Shown one piece after another: positions 39,001 through 47,704 of a stretch of DNA of 62,583 nt. Each line of letters begins with the position of its first letter. Within the stretch, counting starts at the first letter, position 1. Source of the stretch: Verrucomicrobiota bacterium (GTDB taxonomy: Bacteria > Verrucomicrobiota > Lentisphaeria > JABSQK01 > JAJFLO01); contig JAJFLO010000081.1 in NCBI GenBank assembly GCA_021772675.1, positions 1-62,583 on the forward strand, in the 5' to 3' direction. The position numbers and the translations under genes are program-made. The notes beneath the pieces are model-generated. The model was given only the letters and a program-made list of their open reading frames with translations, had not been told where the DNA came from and made no database searches.

Positions 39001-39366
39001 AAACTTTTCATACATTAATAACTGTTGGTCAGTTCCTGACCCCGACAACCCAAAATTATATACTTCTGCACCGAGTTCTTTCCCAATCAAGTCGGAGAAC
39101 CGTTCATGGTTGCTGCAACCATCCCCGGCAACATTTGAGTCTCCAAATAATAATACTTTTGGAAGTCCACGATCTCCTTTTCTATTAAATTCAAAATCTG
39201 ACCGGAATCCCAAAGAGTTTGTCCGAATTATATACCCACCATTTTCATTTGGAATTCTAGCTGTTAGGTTGGGTACAAATAAATGACCAATATCCTTATC
39301 ATATTGTATTGTCATTCGATGAGTTGATTGAAGAAGTAGAAACTGACTATTTGATTCTGATTTCAT
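36031..39366 (-). CDS. SGNH esterase-like / carbamoyltransferase fusion (copy 2)
   Basis: This 1111-residue paralogue repeats the architecture of the gene at 32715. The SGNH domain has LLFGDSNVAGDG near 72 and YDSHYSSFGHRQI near 332. The carbamoyltransferase region has GFSAFYHNSSACL (near 383), HHRSHAASAFF (near 502), AGGVALNCVANG (near 678) and EFGPRSLGARS (near 794). The tail ends VSDSIYVMY, nearly as in copy 1. The carbamoyltransferase domains are very similar, while the SGNH domain and the tail are more diverged; nucleotide differences are mostly synonymous, pointing to long purifying selection rather than recent copying. Its start is 14 bases from the 39381 gene's stop. Confidence 0.85.
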   Translation of the reverse strand: MKSESNSQFLLLQSTHRMTIQYDKDIGHLFVPNLTARIPNENGGYIIRTNSLGFRSDFEFNRKGDRGLPKVLLFGDSNVAGDGCSNHERFSDLIGKELGAEVYNFGLSGSGTDQQLLMYEKFAQQLNPELIILAITVHNIERIKIAYRESIERSTGRYVLVPKPYFTLENEQLVLHNVPVSKIRPYVDEVDSDAYEAPFSKSNEALSPSLINLYKKSAILKKTIGQVTSKLNLGLQSKLTNLIEFQPHEDYKRDDSLGWLLMKSIIERFITKASTSKILIVPIPTSPFLAEKSKPVYQTLFENFEVNHQDVKVIDLTSPLIDCYKQDPEHIFFRYDSHYSSFGHRQIAKILVDNIRTLQLLPDKIAIDKVEFLRKISKSIYILGFSAFYHNSSACLVKDGQIVAASDEERFSRIKNDRSFPFQAINFCLEQGGIQQNDLSALVYYDNAYLTFERLLQSQIAVGVKGEKNWMESMPSWISYKLHVPQLIRKRLKYEGLILHENHHRSHAASAFFPSPFRKAAILTIDGVGEWATASIAIGRDNNIELVKEMHFPHSLGLLYSAFTQFTGFKVNSGEYKMMGLAPYGEPKYVDLIYKHLIDLKEDGSLELNMEYFAFLYEPSMTNVKFAELFGGPAREPESKITHREMDIACSIQVVTEDVILQMANYVHKLTGENQLCLAGGVALNCVANGRLLREGPFKEIWIQPAAGDSGCALGAALDVYHTYFNRPRVLSSAKNRSMQGGSYLGPEFSDDEIQAFLNTYDYQYHELISDERPEKLAKILAEGKVLGHFSGRMEFGPRSLGARSILADARNRDMQVKLNLKIKYRESFRPFAPTVLKERVSDYFELDRESPYMLLVAPVKKDRRESFSPEKSDDLLPIVKMTRSDIPAITHVDYSARIQTVTKEDHPDYYELIAAFEKLTGYGVIVNTSFNVRGEPIVCTPYDAYRCFMRTEMDALVLGRYLLYKEEQAEWPEEKGHVEKTEDIKETVVNNETSEKIKGIFDNDFLPLASMFNSDSEFDAFRVMKNKSSNWVDSDSKITPEMIFTISKELDTSNPSPRTYADHITKHWNSKSVARNFYEVLVKLLQVGFEGQDSDIELNENVSDSIYVMY

Positions 39367-39380
39367 GACTGGATATTAAT

Positions 39381-40775
39381 TCAGGCTAAATTTAATATTG
39401 TTCTTGTAACTCGGTCAACGGCTTTACCATCGACAACGCCGCAGATATTTTTTACTAATTCCCCACGCTTCTTTCGTAATAATTCTGGTTCAGAAACCAA
39501 TTCCAACAATAAATTAGCTAATGATCCCATATTTGTAGCCAACGGTGTTGCACCGGAACTCATAATCGGTTCATAGTGATGTGAAAAGTGTACGTCATGG
39601 TAAAACCTGTCTTCTGAAGAATCCTTAGCAGTATGGAAACCGATACAAATAACCGGCGTATCAACTACGGCACTATCCAGTGCAATTGTAGATGCGACTG
39701 ATATTGTTGCTTCCGCATACTTTAGAGTATTTCCAAGTAACGCAATGTCATCATTAGACGGAACCGCCCAATATGGGACATCATCATCATGTCTCCATGG
39801 GTAGCTGAATACGACAGAATCATGAGATTTCTTCAATGTATCCCAGCGGTGATATTTATCCATTGGATGTAGACGAATCACCCACGGATGTTGATTCAAC
39901 TCATCATTATCAGACATGTATGAGATTATTTGTTCCACTAATTCAGGTTCATTCGGTGTAATGTTAAAATGATTCGCACAATAAACAAAATACGGTTTTT
40001 CTCCATCAAGATTAAGCATCTCGGTCGTTTTGGCCTGCGACCATGAAAACTTTTCTAACAAATGAAAATCAAACTGCGGTGTCCCAGTAATCGTAATCTG
40101 TGTTCTAGTAATATTATAGAAATGAATCAGATCATTTTCCATTTGCTTCTGCCAAACCATATAATGATTAAAATGACTTAGGGGAAAAAATCCTCTACTC
40201 GTAATATTATCAAATGATGATACGAAAGAAACTGTTTTTACTCCTAATTTATGCATTGCACGAAAAAGTGGCCATTCCCCGGAGACAACACAATTCGTCG
40301 AAATTCCTAATACAGGGTTCGCCTTTTTCAAAAAGGCATATGTGGATTCCGGAATTATTCGACAAAACTGTTTATACTCAGCATGTTTAAAGAATAGATA
40401 AAATGGTTTTATTGCAGCTAGTCTAACAAAGCAGGTAAATAACGTATTTTTTATTAATAAACCCAAATCTTTTTTCTTTTTTTGGGGCGGATTAAACCAA
40501 TCCTTAAAAATTCTATCGGACTTTGTAGGATGTCTTAATTCATGCGCTCCAGCCACAAGCATTTTCAGTAATAGGTGAAAACGATCAGGTATGATCGGCT
40601 GAAGAATAAAGATATCTTCATCCGATATACCTTCATTTTTTAGATTTTCCTTTCCGGTTTCGGGAAGAGCAATAATAACCCGATATTCTTGAGACAAGTT
40701 TTCAATGATTCCTGACCGAATAAAGTTTCGAAAACTCCATACAAGCGGGATTGATACGATAAGAGTTGGTTTCAT
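39381..40775 (-). CDS. GT-B-like transferase, uncharacterised
   Basis: The 464-residue protein has a Rossmann-like N-terminus (MKPTLIVSIPLVWSFRNFIR) and a C-terminal half with RLHPMDKYHRW near 303, SVASTIALDSAVVDTPVICIG near 372 and DVHFSHHYEP near 405. This order resembles CDP-glycerol or capsule GT-B transferases and the UDP-GlcNAc epimerase fold, in which a Ser/Thr-rich strand precedes the donor site. The donor is not identifiable. Its position next to NeuC, with an ATGA overlap, makes a nonulosonate transferase possible, but that is inference only. Confidence 0.55.
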   Translation of the reverse strand: MKPTLIVSIPLVWSFRNFIRSGIIENLSQEYRVIIALPETGKENLKNEGISDEDIFILQPIIPDRFHLLLKMLVAGAHELRHPTKSDRIFKDWFNPPQKKKKDLGLLIKNTLFTCFVRLAAIKPFYLFFKHAEYKQFCRIIPESTYAFLKKANPVLGISTNCVVSGEWPLFRAMHKLGVKTVSFVSSFDNITSRGFFPLSHFNHYMVWQKQMENDLIHFYNITRTQITITGTPQFDFHLLEKFSWSQAKTTEMLNLDGEKPYFVYCANHFNITPNEPELVEQIISYMSDNDELNQHPWVIRLHPMDKYHRWDTLKKSHDSVVFSYPWRHDDDVPYWAVPSNDDIALLGNTLKYAEATISVASTIALDSAVVDTPVICIGFHTAKDSSEDRFYHDVHFSHHYEPIMSSGATPLATNMGSLANLLLELVSEPELLRKKRGELVKNICGVVDGKAVDRVTRTILNLA

Positions 40776-41914
40776 GCTTGATTAAATGCTATTTTAATAT
40801 CACAAAACTGTTTCTGCGTAGAGGTTTCCCATAAACTCGGATTTTGCAGTTGTTTTATAAATATTTGAGCACAATTCCCGACACCAAAATGTAAGGATGG
40901 TCTTCCGATTTGAGGCAATTTTCTTAAAGCATTCGATATTGAAAATTCATCTTCAAGGACGTTTACGATAGAATCACATTTAAATCTGTTTAATTGTCTG
41001 GTTCCTATGTTAATTGCAGGAACTCCGTAAACCGGTGCTTCTCGAACTCCAGTACTAGAATTTCCGATTATTCCCGTTGCATTTTTCAATAATGTCAAAA
41101 AATATTCAAATCTCATTGAAGGAATCAAACGAAAGTGAGAATTCTCTTTAAGTTTAGAAATGCTTTCTAAAATCACATCGGATCCTGCGTCGTTGTTAGG
41201 ATATATGACCACGTAATTTTCTCTAGAGGATTCTAATGCTTTCAGCACTGTATTAACGTTTTCGCGAATTTTTCTTATTTCCGTAGTTACAGGATGGTAA
41301 ATGAATATGAAATAATGAGAGAATTCAATTTCATATTTTTTCTTCACTTCTATTAATTCCGGCAATCTTTCAGAAAGCATTACATCAATCTCCGGAGAAC
41401 CTGATACAACAACAGATTTAGGATTTTCACCCATTTGAATGATTCGTTGACTAGATTCATCATTCGCCACAAAATGAATGTGTGAAAGTTTTGTTACTGA
41501 GTGGCGAATTAACTCATCAATTGTACCAGAGACTTCACCACCTTCAACATGCGCAACAAGTACATTATTTAATGCACCCACTATTGCTCCTGCAAAGGCT
41601 TCGATCCTATCTCCATGGATAACGATGAGATCAGGTTTAAATTCTCGAATGAAATGCCCAAAACCTTGAATTGTGTTGGCTAAAACTAAATCCATTTGAG
41701 AATTAATAGATCCATCTTGGTTTATATATAAATGAATATTTTTAAAGCCCGCTTTTTGAATTTCAATATAGGTCGATCCATAGCGAGATAATGTATGCAT
41801 TCCAGTAACAAATATTTGATAATTGAATTCAGGGGATTCATCGACTATCCCGATCAACGGCTTTAACTTGCCAAAATCCGCTCTGGTACCTGTTAAAAAG
41901 AGAATATTTTTCAT
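40772..41914 (-). CDS. neuC: Hydrolysing UDP-GlcNAc 2-epimerase, NeuC-like (set 1)
   Basis: The 380-residue protein starts FLTGTRADFGKLKPL, the NeuC/LegG motif, and has HGDRIEAFAGA near 101, HVEGGEVSGTIDE near 122 and IGNSSTGVREAP near 283. These enzymes hydrolyse UDP while epimerising, giving ManNAc or a 2,4-diacetamido-2,4,6-trideoxymannose. It overlaps the downstream GT-B-like gene by four bases and follows neuB after three. A second, diverged NeuC homologue at 46460 suggests the two may feed different nonulosonic acids. Confidence 0.87.
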   Translation of the reverse strand: MKNILFLTGTRADFGKLKPLIGIVDESPEFNYQIFVTGMHTLSRYGSTYIEIQKAGFKNIHLYINQDGSINSQMDLVLANTIQGFGHFIREFKPDLIVIHGDRIEAFAGAIVGALNNVLVAHVEGGEVSGTIDELIRHSVTKLSHIHFVANDESSQRIIQMGENPKSVVVSGSPEIDVMLSERLPELIEVKKKYEIEFSHYFIFIYHPVTTEIRKIRENVNTVLKALESSRENYVVIYPNNDAGSDVILESISKLKENSHFRLIPSMRFEYFLTLLKNATGIIGNSSTGVREAPVYGVPAINIGTRQLNRFKCDSIVNVLEDEFSISNALRKLPQIGRPSLHFGVGNCAQIFIKQLQNPSLWETSTQKQFCDIKIAFNQA

Positions 41915-41917
41915 AGG

Positions 41918-42949
41918 TTATTCAAAATCAGACCAACTAAGTTGAACCCCTTTGGGAATATTTTTTTGTGCAGTTTTATTAATAACATTTTCAAAGTCAA
42001 CTGCTTTTATCTCTCCTGTACCAGGCCGTTTAACCCAAATATTCTCGGGAGTTAATTTTTCACCAATTTTGAGGTCATTTATGGTAACAACACATGCGTA
42101 AGCAAAATTAATTGTTTGCTGCTCATCAGGCAATATATCTTTGGTACCATCCAACGCTTGAAAAATAGCTGAAGTACCTTGAATTAAATCGTATAACTCA
42201 GCTGTATCTATTGAAATTGGGACATCTGGTCCTGGCCAGTTTTTATCGGAAGTAAAATGTTTTTCAAGAATTCTTGCACCTAAAGAAACGGCACCAAAAC
42301 AAGTATAATTACCAATAGAATGGTCACTTAAACCAAGTATAGCATCAGGAAAACTCTCGGCCAATAATGGCAGGGCACCTAACCTTACTTTGTTATATGG
42401 AGTTGGGTACATTGAAGTACATTGCAATAATGCAAACGAGACATTTGCTTTTCGCAAAATTTCAGCTGCTGGTTTTATCGATTCAATATTATTCATACCA
42501 GTGCTTAAAATCACAGGTTTTTTATATGACGCGATGTGCTTTATCAAAGGATAATTATTGCATTCACCAGACCCAATTTTGTAAGCACACACATTCATAC
42601 TTTCTAATCGCACCGCTGCTGCTCTTGAAAAAGGAGTTGAAAGATAAATCATTCCCTTTGATTCCACGTAATGTTTCAGCTTTATATCTTCTTCTTCAGA
42701 GAATGCACATCGCACCATAATGTCCCAAATCGATTCATCAGTATTTCCTGGAACAACATCATTTGGGATCATTTCATCCTCAACAACATGACATTGAAAC
42801 TTTACGCACTCACAACCAACAGAATAAGCATCATCAATCATCTGAATAGCTTTGCTAAAGATTCCTTCGTGGTTGATACCAATTTCTGCAATAACAAGGG
42901 GTGGATAATCAGCGCCAATTTTTCGATCCTCTAATTCAATAATGATCAT
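41918..42949 (-). CDS. neuB: Nonulosonic acid synthase, NeuB/LegI-like (set 1)
   Basis: The 343-residue protein is a NeuB family condensing enzyme. IAEIGINHEG (22-31) opens the TIM barrel, KFQCHV (48-53), TPFSRAA (104-110) and YKIGSGECNN (123-132) line the PEP and metal sites, and GLSDHSIG (203-210) and EKHFTSD (229-235) complete them. The C-terminal part, RPGTGEI near 305, is the antifreeze-like SAF domain. The reaction joins PEP with a ManNAc-type sugar to form a nine-carbon acid. It sits between neuC and neuA of the same set, with spacing of 3 and 14 bases. Confidence 0.9.
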   Translation of the reverse strand: MIIIELEDRKIGADYPPLVIAEIGINHEGIFSKAIQMIDDAYSVGCECVKFQCHVVEDEMIPNDVVPGNTDESIWDIMVRCAFSEEEDIKLKHYVESKGMIYLSTPFSRAAAVRLESMNVCAYKIGSGECNNYPLIKHIASYKKPVILSTGMNNIESIKPAAEILRKANVSFALLQCTSMYPTPYNKVRLGALPLLAESFPDAILGLSDHSIGNYTCFGAVSLGARILEKHFTSDKNWPGPDVPISIDTAELYDLIQGTSAIFQALDGTKDILPDEQQTINFAYACVVTINDLKIGEKLTPENIWVKRPGTGEIKAVDFENVINKTAQKNIPKGVQLSWSDFE

Positions 42950-42963
42950 AGTTCCTCAAGTTT

Positions 42964-43677
42964 TTATTGTTTGCAAATTAAAGTTTCTGCTATCAAAAAA
43001 TCGTCTATTGTATCAATATCCAGTGAAGATTTTCGATCCATGATAAACGCTTTAGGAGAATTTCCCAATATTGAATCTTCATCCAAAATTACCTTTCGCC
43101 ATGAAACGTAAATAGCTCCATTTTCTCTATATATCTTCGGCAATTTCTGTCGCGGTGTTCCCTGAGGGAAATCGTTTATAAATTTAACAAGTTTGTCACC
43201 GTGTAACCTATACATTTTATAGGGGGAATATTCTGATTCCGTCACTCCGATTACCGAGGAATCGTTCTTACTAAGCATATCTATGGCTCTATCAATTTGA
43301 CTCGATGTTCGTAATGGTGAAGTGGGTTGCAAAATCATTATTTTATCAGGCAACGTACATAAAGGACGTTGCTGAATAACATGCTGTATTACTTTTATTG
43401 TAAGGGCTGAATCATCTGCAAGATATTCTGGGCGCCATATAACATCAACATCATATTTTTGAACAATTTCTCCTATTTCCCGATCGTCAGTAGAAACAAT
43501 GACATCTGTAATTTTTTTTGAATCCAAAGCGGCTTTTATAGAATAAAATATGAGTGGTTTACCCCCTAACAATTTTATATTTTTATGAGGAATAGATTTT
43601 GATCCTCCCCGTGCTGGTATAATAGCTAATGTTCGTTCTTTATCTCTCATTTCGTTAAATCTGTTCGCAACGCTCAA
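42964..43677 (-). CDS. neuA: Acylneuraminate cytidylyltransferase, NeuA-like (set 1)
   Basis: The 237-residue protein has IIPARGGSKSIPHKN (19-33), the CTP-binding loop of CMP-nonulosonate synthetases, then VSTDDREI near 61 and ILQPTSPLRT near 113. RENGAIYVSW near 182 completes the substrate pocket. It activates the nonulosonic acid as the CMP derivative for a transferase. The order NeuC-NeuB-NeuA from promoter-distal to proximal is contiguous, defining set 1. Homology alone does not distinguish Neu5Ac from legionaminate-type substrates. Confidence 0.9.
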   Translation of the reverse strand: MSVANRFNEMRDKERTLAIIPARGGSKSIPHKNIKLLGGKPLIFYSIKAALDSKKITDVIVSTDDREIGEIVQKYDVDVIWRPEYLADDSALTIKVIQHVIQQRPLCTLPDKIMILQPTSPLRTSSQIDRAIDMLSKNDSSVIGVTESEYSPYKMYRLHGDKLVKFINDFPQGTPRQKLPKIYRENGAIYVSWRKVILDEDSILGNSPKAFIMDRKSSLDIDTIDDFLIAETLICKQ

Positions 43678-43777
43678 ATTGAAAGATTAAGACACATTAT
43701 GATTTAAGTTGATATTAACAGCATTTTAAATCTGGGTGGCATCTAGTATAGAGGGATTGATATAATGACAGTTGGTT

Positions 43778-45538
43778 TTATAGTTTCGCCATTAATCCCA
43801 TTGTTATCCATTGCCAGATATAAAAACTGTTGTCAATGTTTTCACTACAGTAACATTTCCATTCTTTCCATACAGCATCTGCATTCAACCATGATGTATC
43901 ATACGCACCGAGAGCATCTTCTATTTTTTCTGAAGACCATTTTTTCAACGGTCCTTTCAGCCATTCACGCTGAGGGGTCTGCAGTGGCCGTTTAGGTGCT
44001 TCATTGATTTGATCTGGAATTAGTGGTCTGATCACATCCCGTAGCAGCCATTTACATTTGTCCTCTTTGATTTTCCAACAGCTTCTTTGCTTAAAACCAT
44101 GTTCAAACAAGCGGTGGTCCAGAAAAGGTTCCCTGAGTTCAATTGATGATCTCATGGAAACACGATCATTAAATCTTAATGCTCGTGGAATTTTTGTGTA
44201 ACGGGTATCTCTATATTGAAGGTTCCGTAACGGTTCAATAAATGGTTGAGAAAATTTGACAACTCTTGAACATTTTCGAAACTCTGGATGTAAGCAGTTT
44301 GGGCGAACCGGACTTTTCTTTATTCCCTGAATAGTTGGTGATGATGATTGCTTCGGCAAATTTGTCTGAACACTATCATTAGCTGTTAAGACCTTTTTAT
44401 AATAGTCATAACCAGCAAGTTGTTCGTCAATTCCCTGACCGTCTAAAAGAACAGTAATTCCATTAGAACGAGCAGTTTCAAATAACTTTGCATAAGCTAA
44501 AGTGGGTAATCCACCGAAAGGCTCATCCTGATGTCTTTGTACAGATTCAGCAAGTTTCGGGACTTCTTCTGAAGATAACCGACTTTCAATCAGTGGATGA
44601 CAGGTTTTTTCAACCATGCGGGAAACCCAGGGCAGCTCGTCATATCGGTCATCACCGGTGGTAAACGTAAATGCGGTGACATCGTTATCATCTCCATGAA
44701 CATCTTGTATCAATGCTAGCAATGAAGAGGAATCTAGGCCTCCGCTCAGGTTAATGCCAATGGGTACATCGGATCGAAATCGCAGCCTGATTGTATCCTT
44801 TAGTAATTCAAGGTATTCTTTTTTTACAATTTCAAACGGCCGATCATCGATTTCTTTTCCCGCATCTCTACCAAGGTCGTACCAGCAGCGGATTTCAATT
44901 CCATCCTTACTCCAGTTTAGTACGTGTCCACCCCGCAGCTGCTTAACTCCTTCCCAGAATGTATGCTCACTATAATCATATAAACCATCAGTGAGATAAG
45001 TTGCCCATGTTTCTTCATCGGGTTTGCGGATAATACCAGCTTTATGCAATGATTTAATTTCGCTGGCTAAAATCAACGAACCATCGGAATGCTTAGCATA
45101 ATATAGTGGTTTTACTCCAAATCTGTCCCTTGCTGCGAAAAGAGTTTGATTTCGCTCATCCCATATGGCGAACGCGAACATACCGATCATTTGATCTAAA
45201 CTGTCTTCACCCCATGCCAACCATGCTGCCAATAAAACCTCAGTATCCGTGTGCGTCCTGAAGTCAAAATGATCGGAAAGCTGGTCGCGTAATTCAAGAT
45301 AATTATAAATTTCACCATTAAACACGATCCAATATCTTCCCGATGGGTCAGTCATCGGTTGATTCCCGATATCTGATAGATCAATAATCTTCAGTCTCCG
45401 ATGACCCAATACACATTTATTTGACCGAAAACTTTTTGTCCCTTCTGCATCTGGACCACGATGTTGAAGCATATCTAATGGTTTCTTAACACGCTCCGGA
45501 TCAATATCGTCTCCAACGATGGCGATTATTCCACACAT
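43778..45538 (-). CDS. Asparagine-synthase-like glutamine amidotransferase (2 of 3)
   Basis: The 586-residue protein has Cys2 (MCGIIAIVG), FNGEIYNYLELR (73-84), ARDRFGVKPLYYA (137-149) and the ATP loop SGGLDSS (265-271). It is shorter and more distant from the other two amidotransferases here and has a variable region near residues 395-430. Lying between the two nonulosonate sets, it may amidate a nonulosonic or uronic acid carboxylate, for which sugar amides are known in bacterial glycans. Ordinary asparagine synthesis is not ruled out. Confidence 0.85.
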   Translation of the reverse strand: MCGIIAIVGDDIDPERVKKPLDMLQHRGPDAEGTKSFRSNKCVLGHRRLKIIDLSDIGNQPMTDPSGRYWIVFNGEIYNYLELRDQLSDHFDFRTHTDTEVLLAAWLAWGEDSLDQMIGMFAFAIWDERNQTLFAARDRFGVKPLYYAKHSDGSLILASEIKSLHKAGIIRKPDEETWATYLTDGLYDYSEHTFWEGVKQLRGGHVLNWSKDGIEIRCWYDLGRDAGKEIDDRPFEIVKKEYLELLKDTIRLRFRSDVPIGINLSGGLDSSSLLALIQDVHGDDNDVTAFTFTTGDDRYDELPWVSRMVEKTCHPLIESRLSSEEVPKLAESVQRHQDEPFGGLPTLAYAKLFETARSNGITVLLDGQGIDEQLAGYDYYKKVLTANDSVQTNLPKQSSSPTIQGIKKSPVRPNCLHPEFRKCSRVVKFSQPFIEPLRNLQYRDTRYTKIPRALRFNDRVSMRSSIELREPFLDHRLFEHGFKQRSCWKIKEDKCKWLLRDVIRPLIPDQINEAPKRPLQTPQREWLKGPLKKWSSEKIEDALGAYDTSWLNADAVWKEWKCYCSENIDNSFYIWQWITMGLMAKL

Positions 45539-45594
45539 AGTATTTCAACTTGAAAAGAAGTATGAACGAAAAAATATTCGACCCAAACCATAAT

Positions 45595-46308
45595 TTACTT
45601 GTCCAACCTTTCTGTGATCAGTCTTTCGGCTCGTTCCCAGTCTTGCTTTGTATCGAGGTTAACTGAGTATGCAGGATCCATTTCATATCCAACAACTTTT
45701 TTACCATACAAACTGTTTTGTTCCATAATAACATCGCGTCGCGTAACGTAAACTGAACCTTCGCGGTGGTAAGCCGAGGGTAATTCCTGGCGCCTTGCTA
45801 TTGGGTCAGATTCATTTGTACTTAGCTTTAGAAAGCCATTTTTTTCTTCGAAGTAAACCCAATGTGGATTGTATTCATGAGGGACAGGTAAAGTTGTAAA
45901 AACACCCTCCGCGTCCTTGCTATAAAATAAATCGATACACTCGTCAATTATAAATGTTGTTCGTAACGGATTGGTTGGCTGGAGAAGACAAATCGCGTCA
46001 TAAAATTCACTTCTTGCCTCAAGAAATTTTATTGCGTGCTGTAATACAGGCAGAGTCGGCGTATGGTCCTGAGCCAATTCTGTTGGTCTTAAAAACGGCA
46101 CCGACAACCCTAATTTTTCACCGAGGGCAGCGATTTCATCATTGTCTGTGCTTAAAATCGTTTTGCTTAACCTGGTACTTGCTAAGGCAACTTCCGAAGT
46201 ATATTGCAGTAATGGTTTGCCCAACAGAGATTTGATGTTTTTTCGGGGAATTCCTTTCGAACCACCTCGGGCTGGTATGATACCTAATACTTTAGAGTTG
46301 CTCATCAA
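45595..46308 (-). CDS. neuA: Acylneuraminate cytidylyltransferase, NeuA-like (set 2)
   Basis: The 237-residue enzyme has IIPARGGSKGIPRKN (10-24), LSTDNDEIA near 56, LLQPTNPLRT near 108 and REGSVYVTRRD near 186. It has the same length as the set-1 enzyme but a clearly different sequence, so the two are unlikely to be recent copies. It should charge its nonulosonic acid with CMP. The set-2 order along the strand of transcription is NeuB, NeuC, NeuA, unlike set 1. M1 and M2 are alternative starts. Confidence 0.9.
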   Translation of the reverse strand: MMSNSKVLGIIPARGGSKGIPRKNIKSLLGKPLLQYTSEVALASTRLSKTILSTDNDEIAALGEKLGLSVPFLRPTELAQDHTPTLPVLQHAIKFLEARSEFYDAICLLQPTNPLRTTFIIDECIDLFYSKDAEGVFTTLPVPHEYNPHWVYFEEKNGFLKLSTNESDPIARRQELPSAYHREGSVYVTRRDVIMEQNSLYGKKVVGYEMDPAYSVNLDTKQDWERAERLITERLDK

Positions 46309-46459
46309 CGTCTTGGATTATGAAAACATAATAATTCCAAGTTACAGAAAACCAGGAATGATTACATTACTCAGGAAAAATTAGCTTAAAAATGGTGAAA
46401 ACAGATTCTGATTAAGTCTATATTACATAAGAAATTCGGTTATGTCTCTTTGTTATTGA

Positions 46460-47656
46460 TCAGTACATTAATCTTTTTTCTATCGCCAGGTTTTGATCAG
46501 ATAACAGTTCTGCTATTTTTTTTCCCGCTCCACCATCACCATACAATGTATCTTTATGATACTTACCTTTATCGATTTGAATTTTGATAGCATCCAAAAT
46601 TTGTTTTCGATCATAGGTGACGTTGAGAATGTTATCTCCATGATCACGTCCATTTTGTCGCGAACCGATATTCACAACCGGTACTCCTAAATATGAACTT
46701 TCACGAATCCCCACACTCGAATTTCCAATTAAACATTTACTGTTTTTTATGAGTCTGAGAAAATCAAACGGCGCCATGTTTTTAAAAAAATGAATGTTCT
46801 TTGGCCTTTCTAATTCTCGAAATGTACGAATAGCATTAGACGTACCATCCGAACCTGCGTCTACATTCGGCCAAAACCATAAGGTTGGAATATCCATTTC
46901 TTTAACCGAATGTAATGTCTCTTCTACATGACGCCGTGCAGATTCATATTCGGTGGTAACCGGATGCTGCATCACTACTAAGTAACCATTGGATAAATCT
47001 ATAGATTGACCAACTCCTCCATATTTTTCGAATGGATCGAAGTCTAGTGCAGGATTTTTCATTATTTCCGCTGCAAGATCGATGGACGGACATCCGCTAA
47101 CAAATACGGTTTGGGGATCTTCTCCCATTTTAATCACTCGTTCAGCAGCTTTTTCTGTAGAAACCAAATGCAAGTCCGAAAGCTTGGTGACTGCATGACG
47201 TACTTTTTCGTCAATGGACCCTGTCACCTCCCCACCTTGAACATGAGCGACTGGAATATTCATATACGCTGCGGCTATAGCCGTAGCCAGGGTTTCGTAT
47301 CGGTCTGCAACGGTGACGACAACATCAGGATTTAGATTGTCAAAGACGGTAGCAAGTTCGAGTAAGCCAAGTCCGGTTGTCTTTGCCATTGACGCGGGAT
47401 TCTCCCCTTCGAGAACCATATAAACTTTTTCGGTGATCTCGAAGCCATCGTCTTTGATGTATTTGACGGCGCTTCCATAGCGATCCAGAAGCGCGGAGGC
47501 AGCAACAACAAGCTGAAGCTTGAGTTTGGGATGATCTTTTATGGCTTGCAGCGCCGTCTTGATCCGGCTGTAGCTTGGTCGCGCCGTAACGACAACGCAA
47601 ACTTTTCGAATCGAAGAACCTTGGCTCTTAGTTTTTCGTTCCTGGTTCAATTTCAT
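46460..47656 (-). CDS. neuC: Hydrolysing UDP-GlcNAc 2-epimerase, NeuC-like (set 2)
   Basis: The 398-residue protein has a 17-residue basic N-terminal extension, then VVVTARPSYSRIKTAL, VADRYETLATAIAAAY near 116, HVQGGEVTGSIDE near 137 and IGNSSVGIRESSYLG near 309. These are the hydrolysing epimerase signatures of NeuC/LegG proteins. It differs strongly from the set-1 protein (TARPSY versus GTRADF loop), consistent with a different substrate such as UDP-diNAc-bacillosamine in one case and UDP-GlcNAc in the other; this is inference. The gap to neuB (47657-47933) holds a MITE-like element. Confidence 0.87.
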   Translation of the reverse strand: MKLNQERKTKSQGSSIRKVCVVVTARPSYSRIKTALQAIKDHPKLKLQLVVAASALLDRYGSAVKYIKDDGFEITEKVYMVLEGENPASMAKTTGLGLLELATVFDNLNPDVVVTVADRYETLATAIAAAYMNIPVAHVQGGEVTGSIDEKVRHAVTKLSDLHLVSTEKAAERVIKMGEDPQTVFVSGCPSIDLAAEIMKNPALDFDPFEKYGGVGQSIDLSNGYLVVMQHPVTTEYESARRHVEETLHSVKEMDIPTLWFWPNVDAGSDGTSNAIRTFRELERPKNIHFFKNMAPFDFLRLIKNSKCLIGNSSVGIRESSYLGVPVVNIGSRQNGRDHGDNILNVTYDRKQILDAIKIQIDKGKYHKDTLYGDGGAGKKIAELLSDQNLAIEKRLMY

Positions 47657-47704
47657 GAGAACGTTTTAGCTAAATATGTTGCAGATTTAAGAAAATAGGT
47701 TAAG

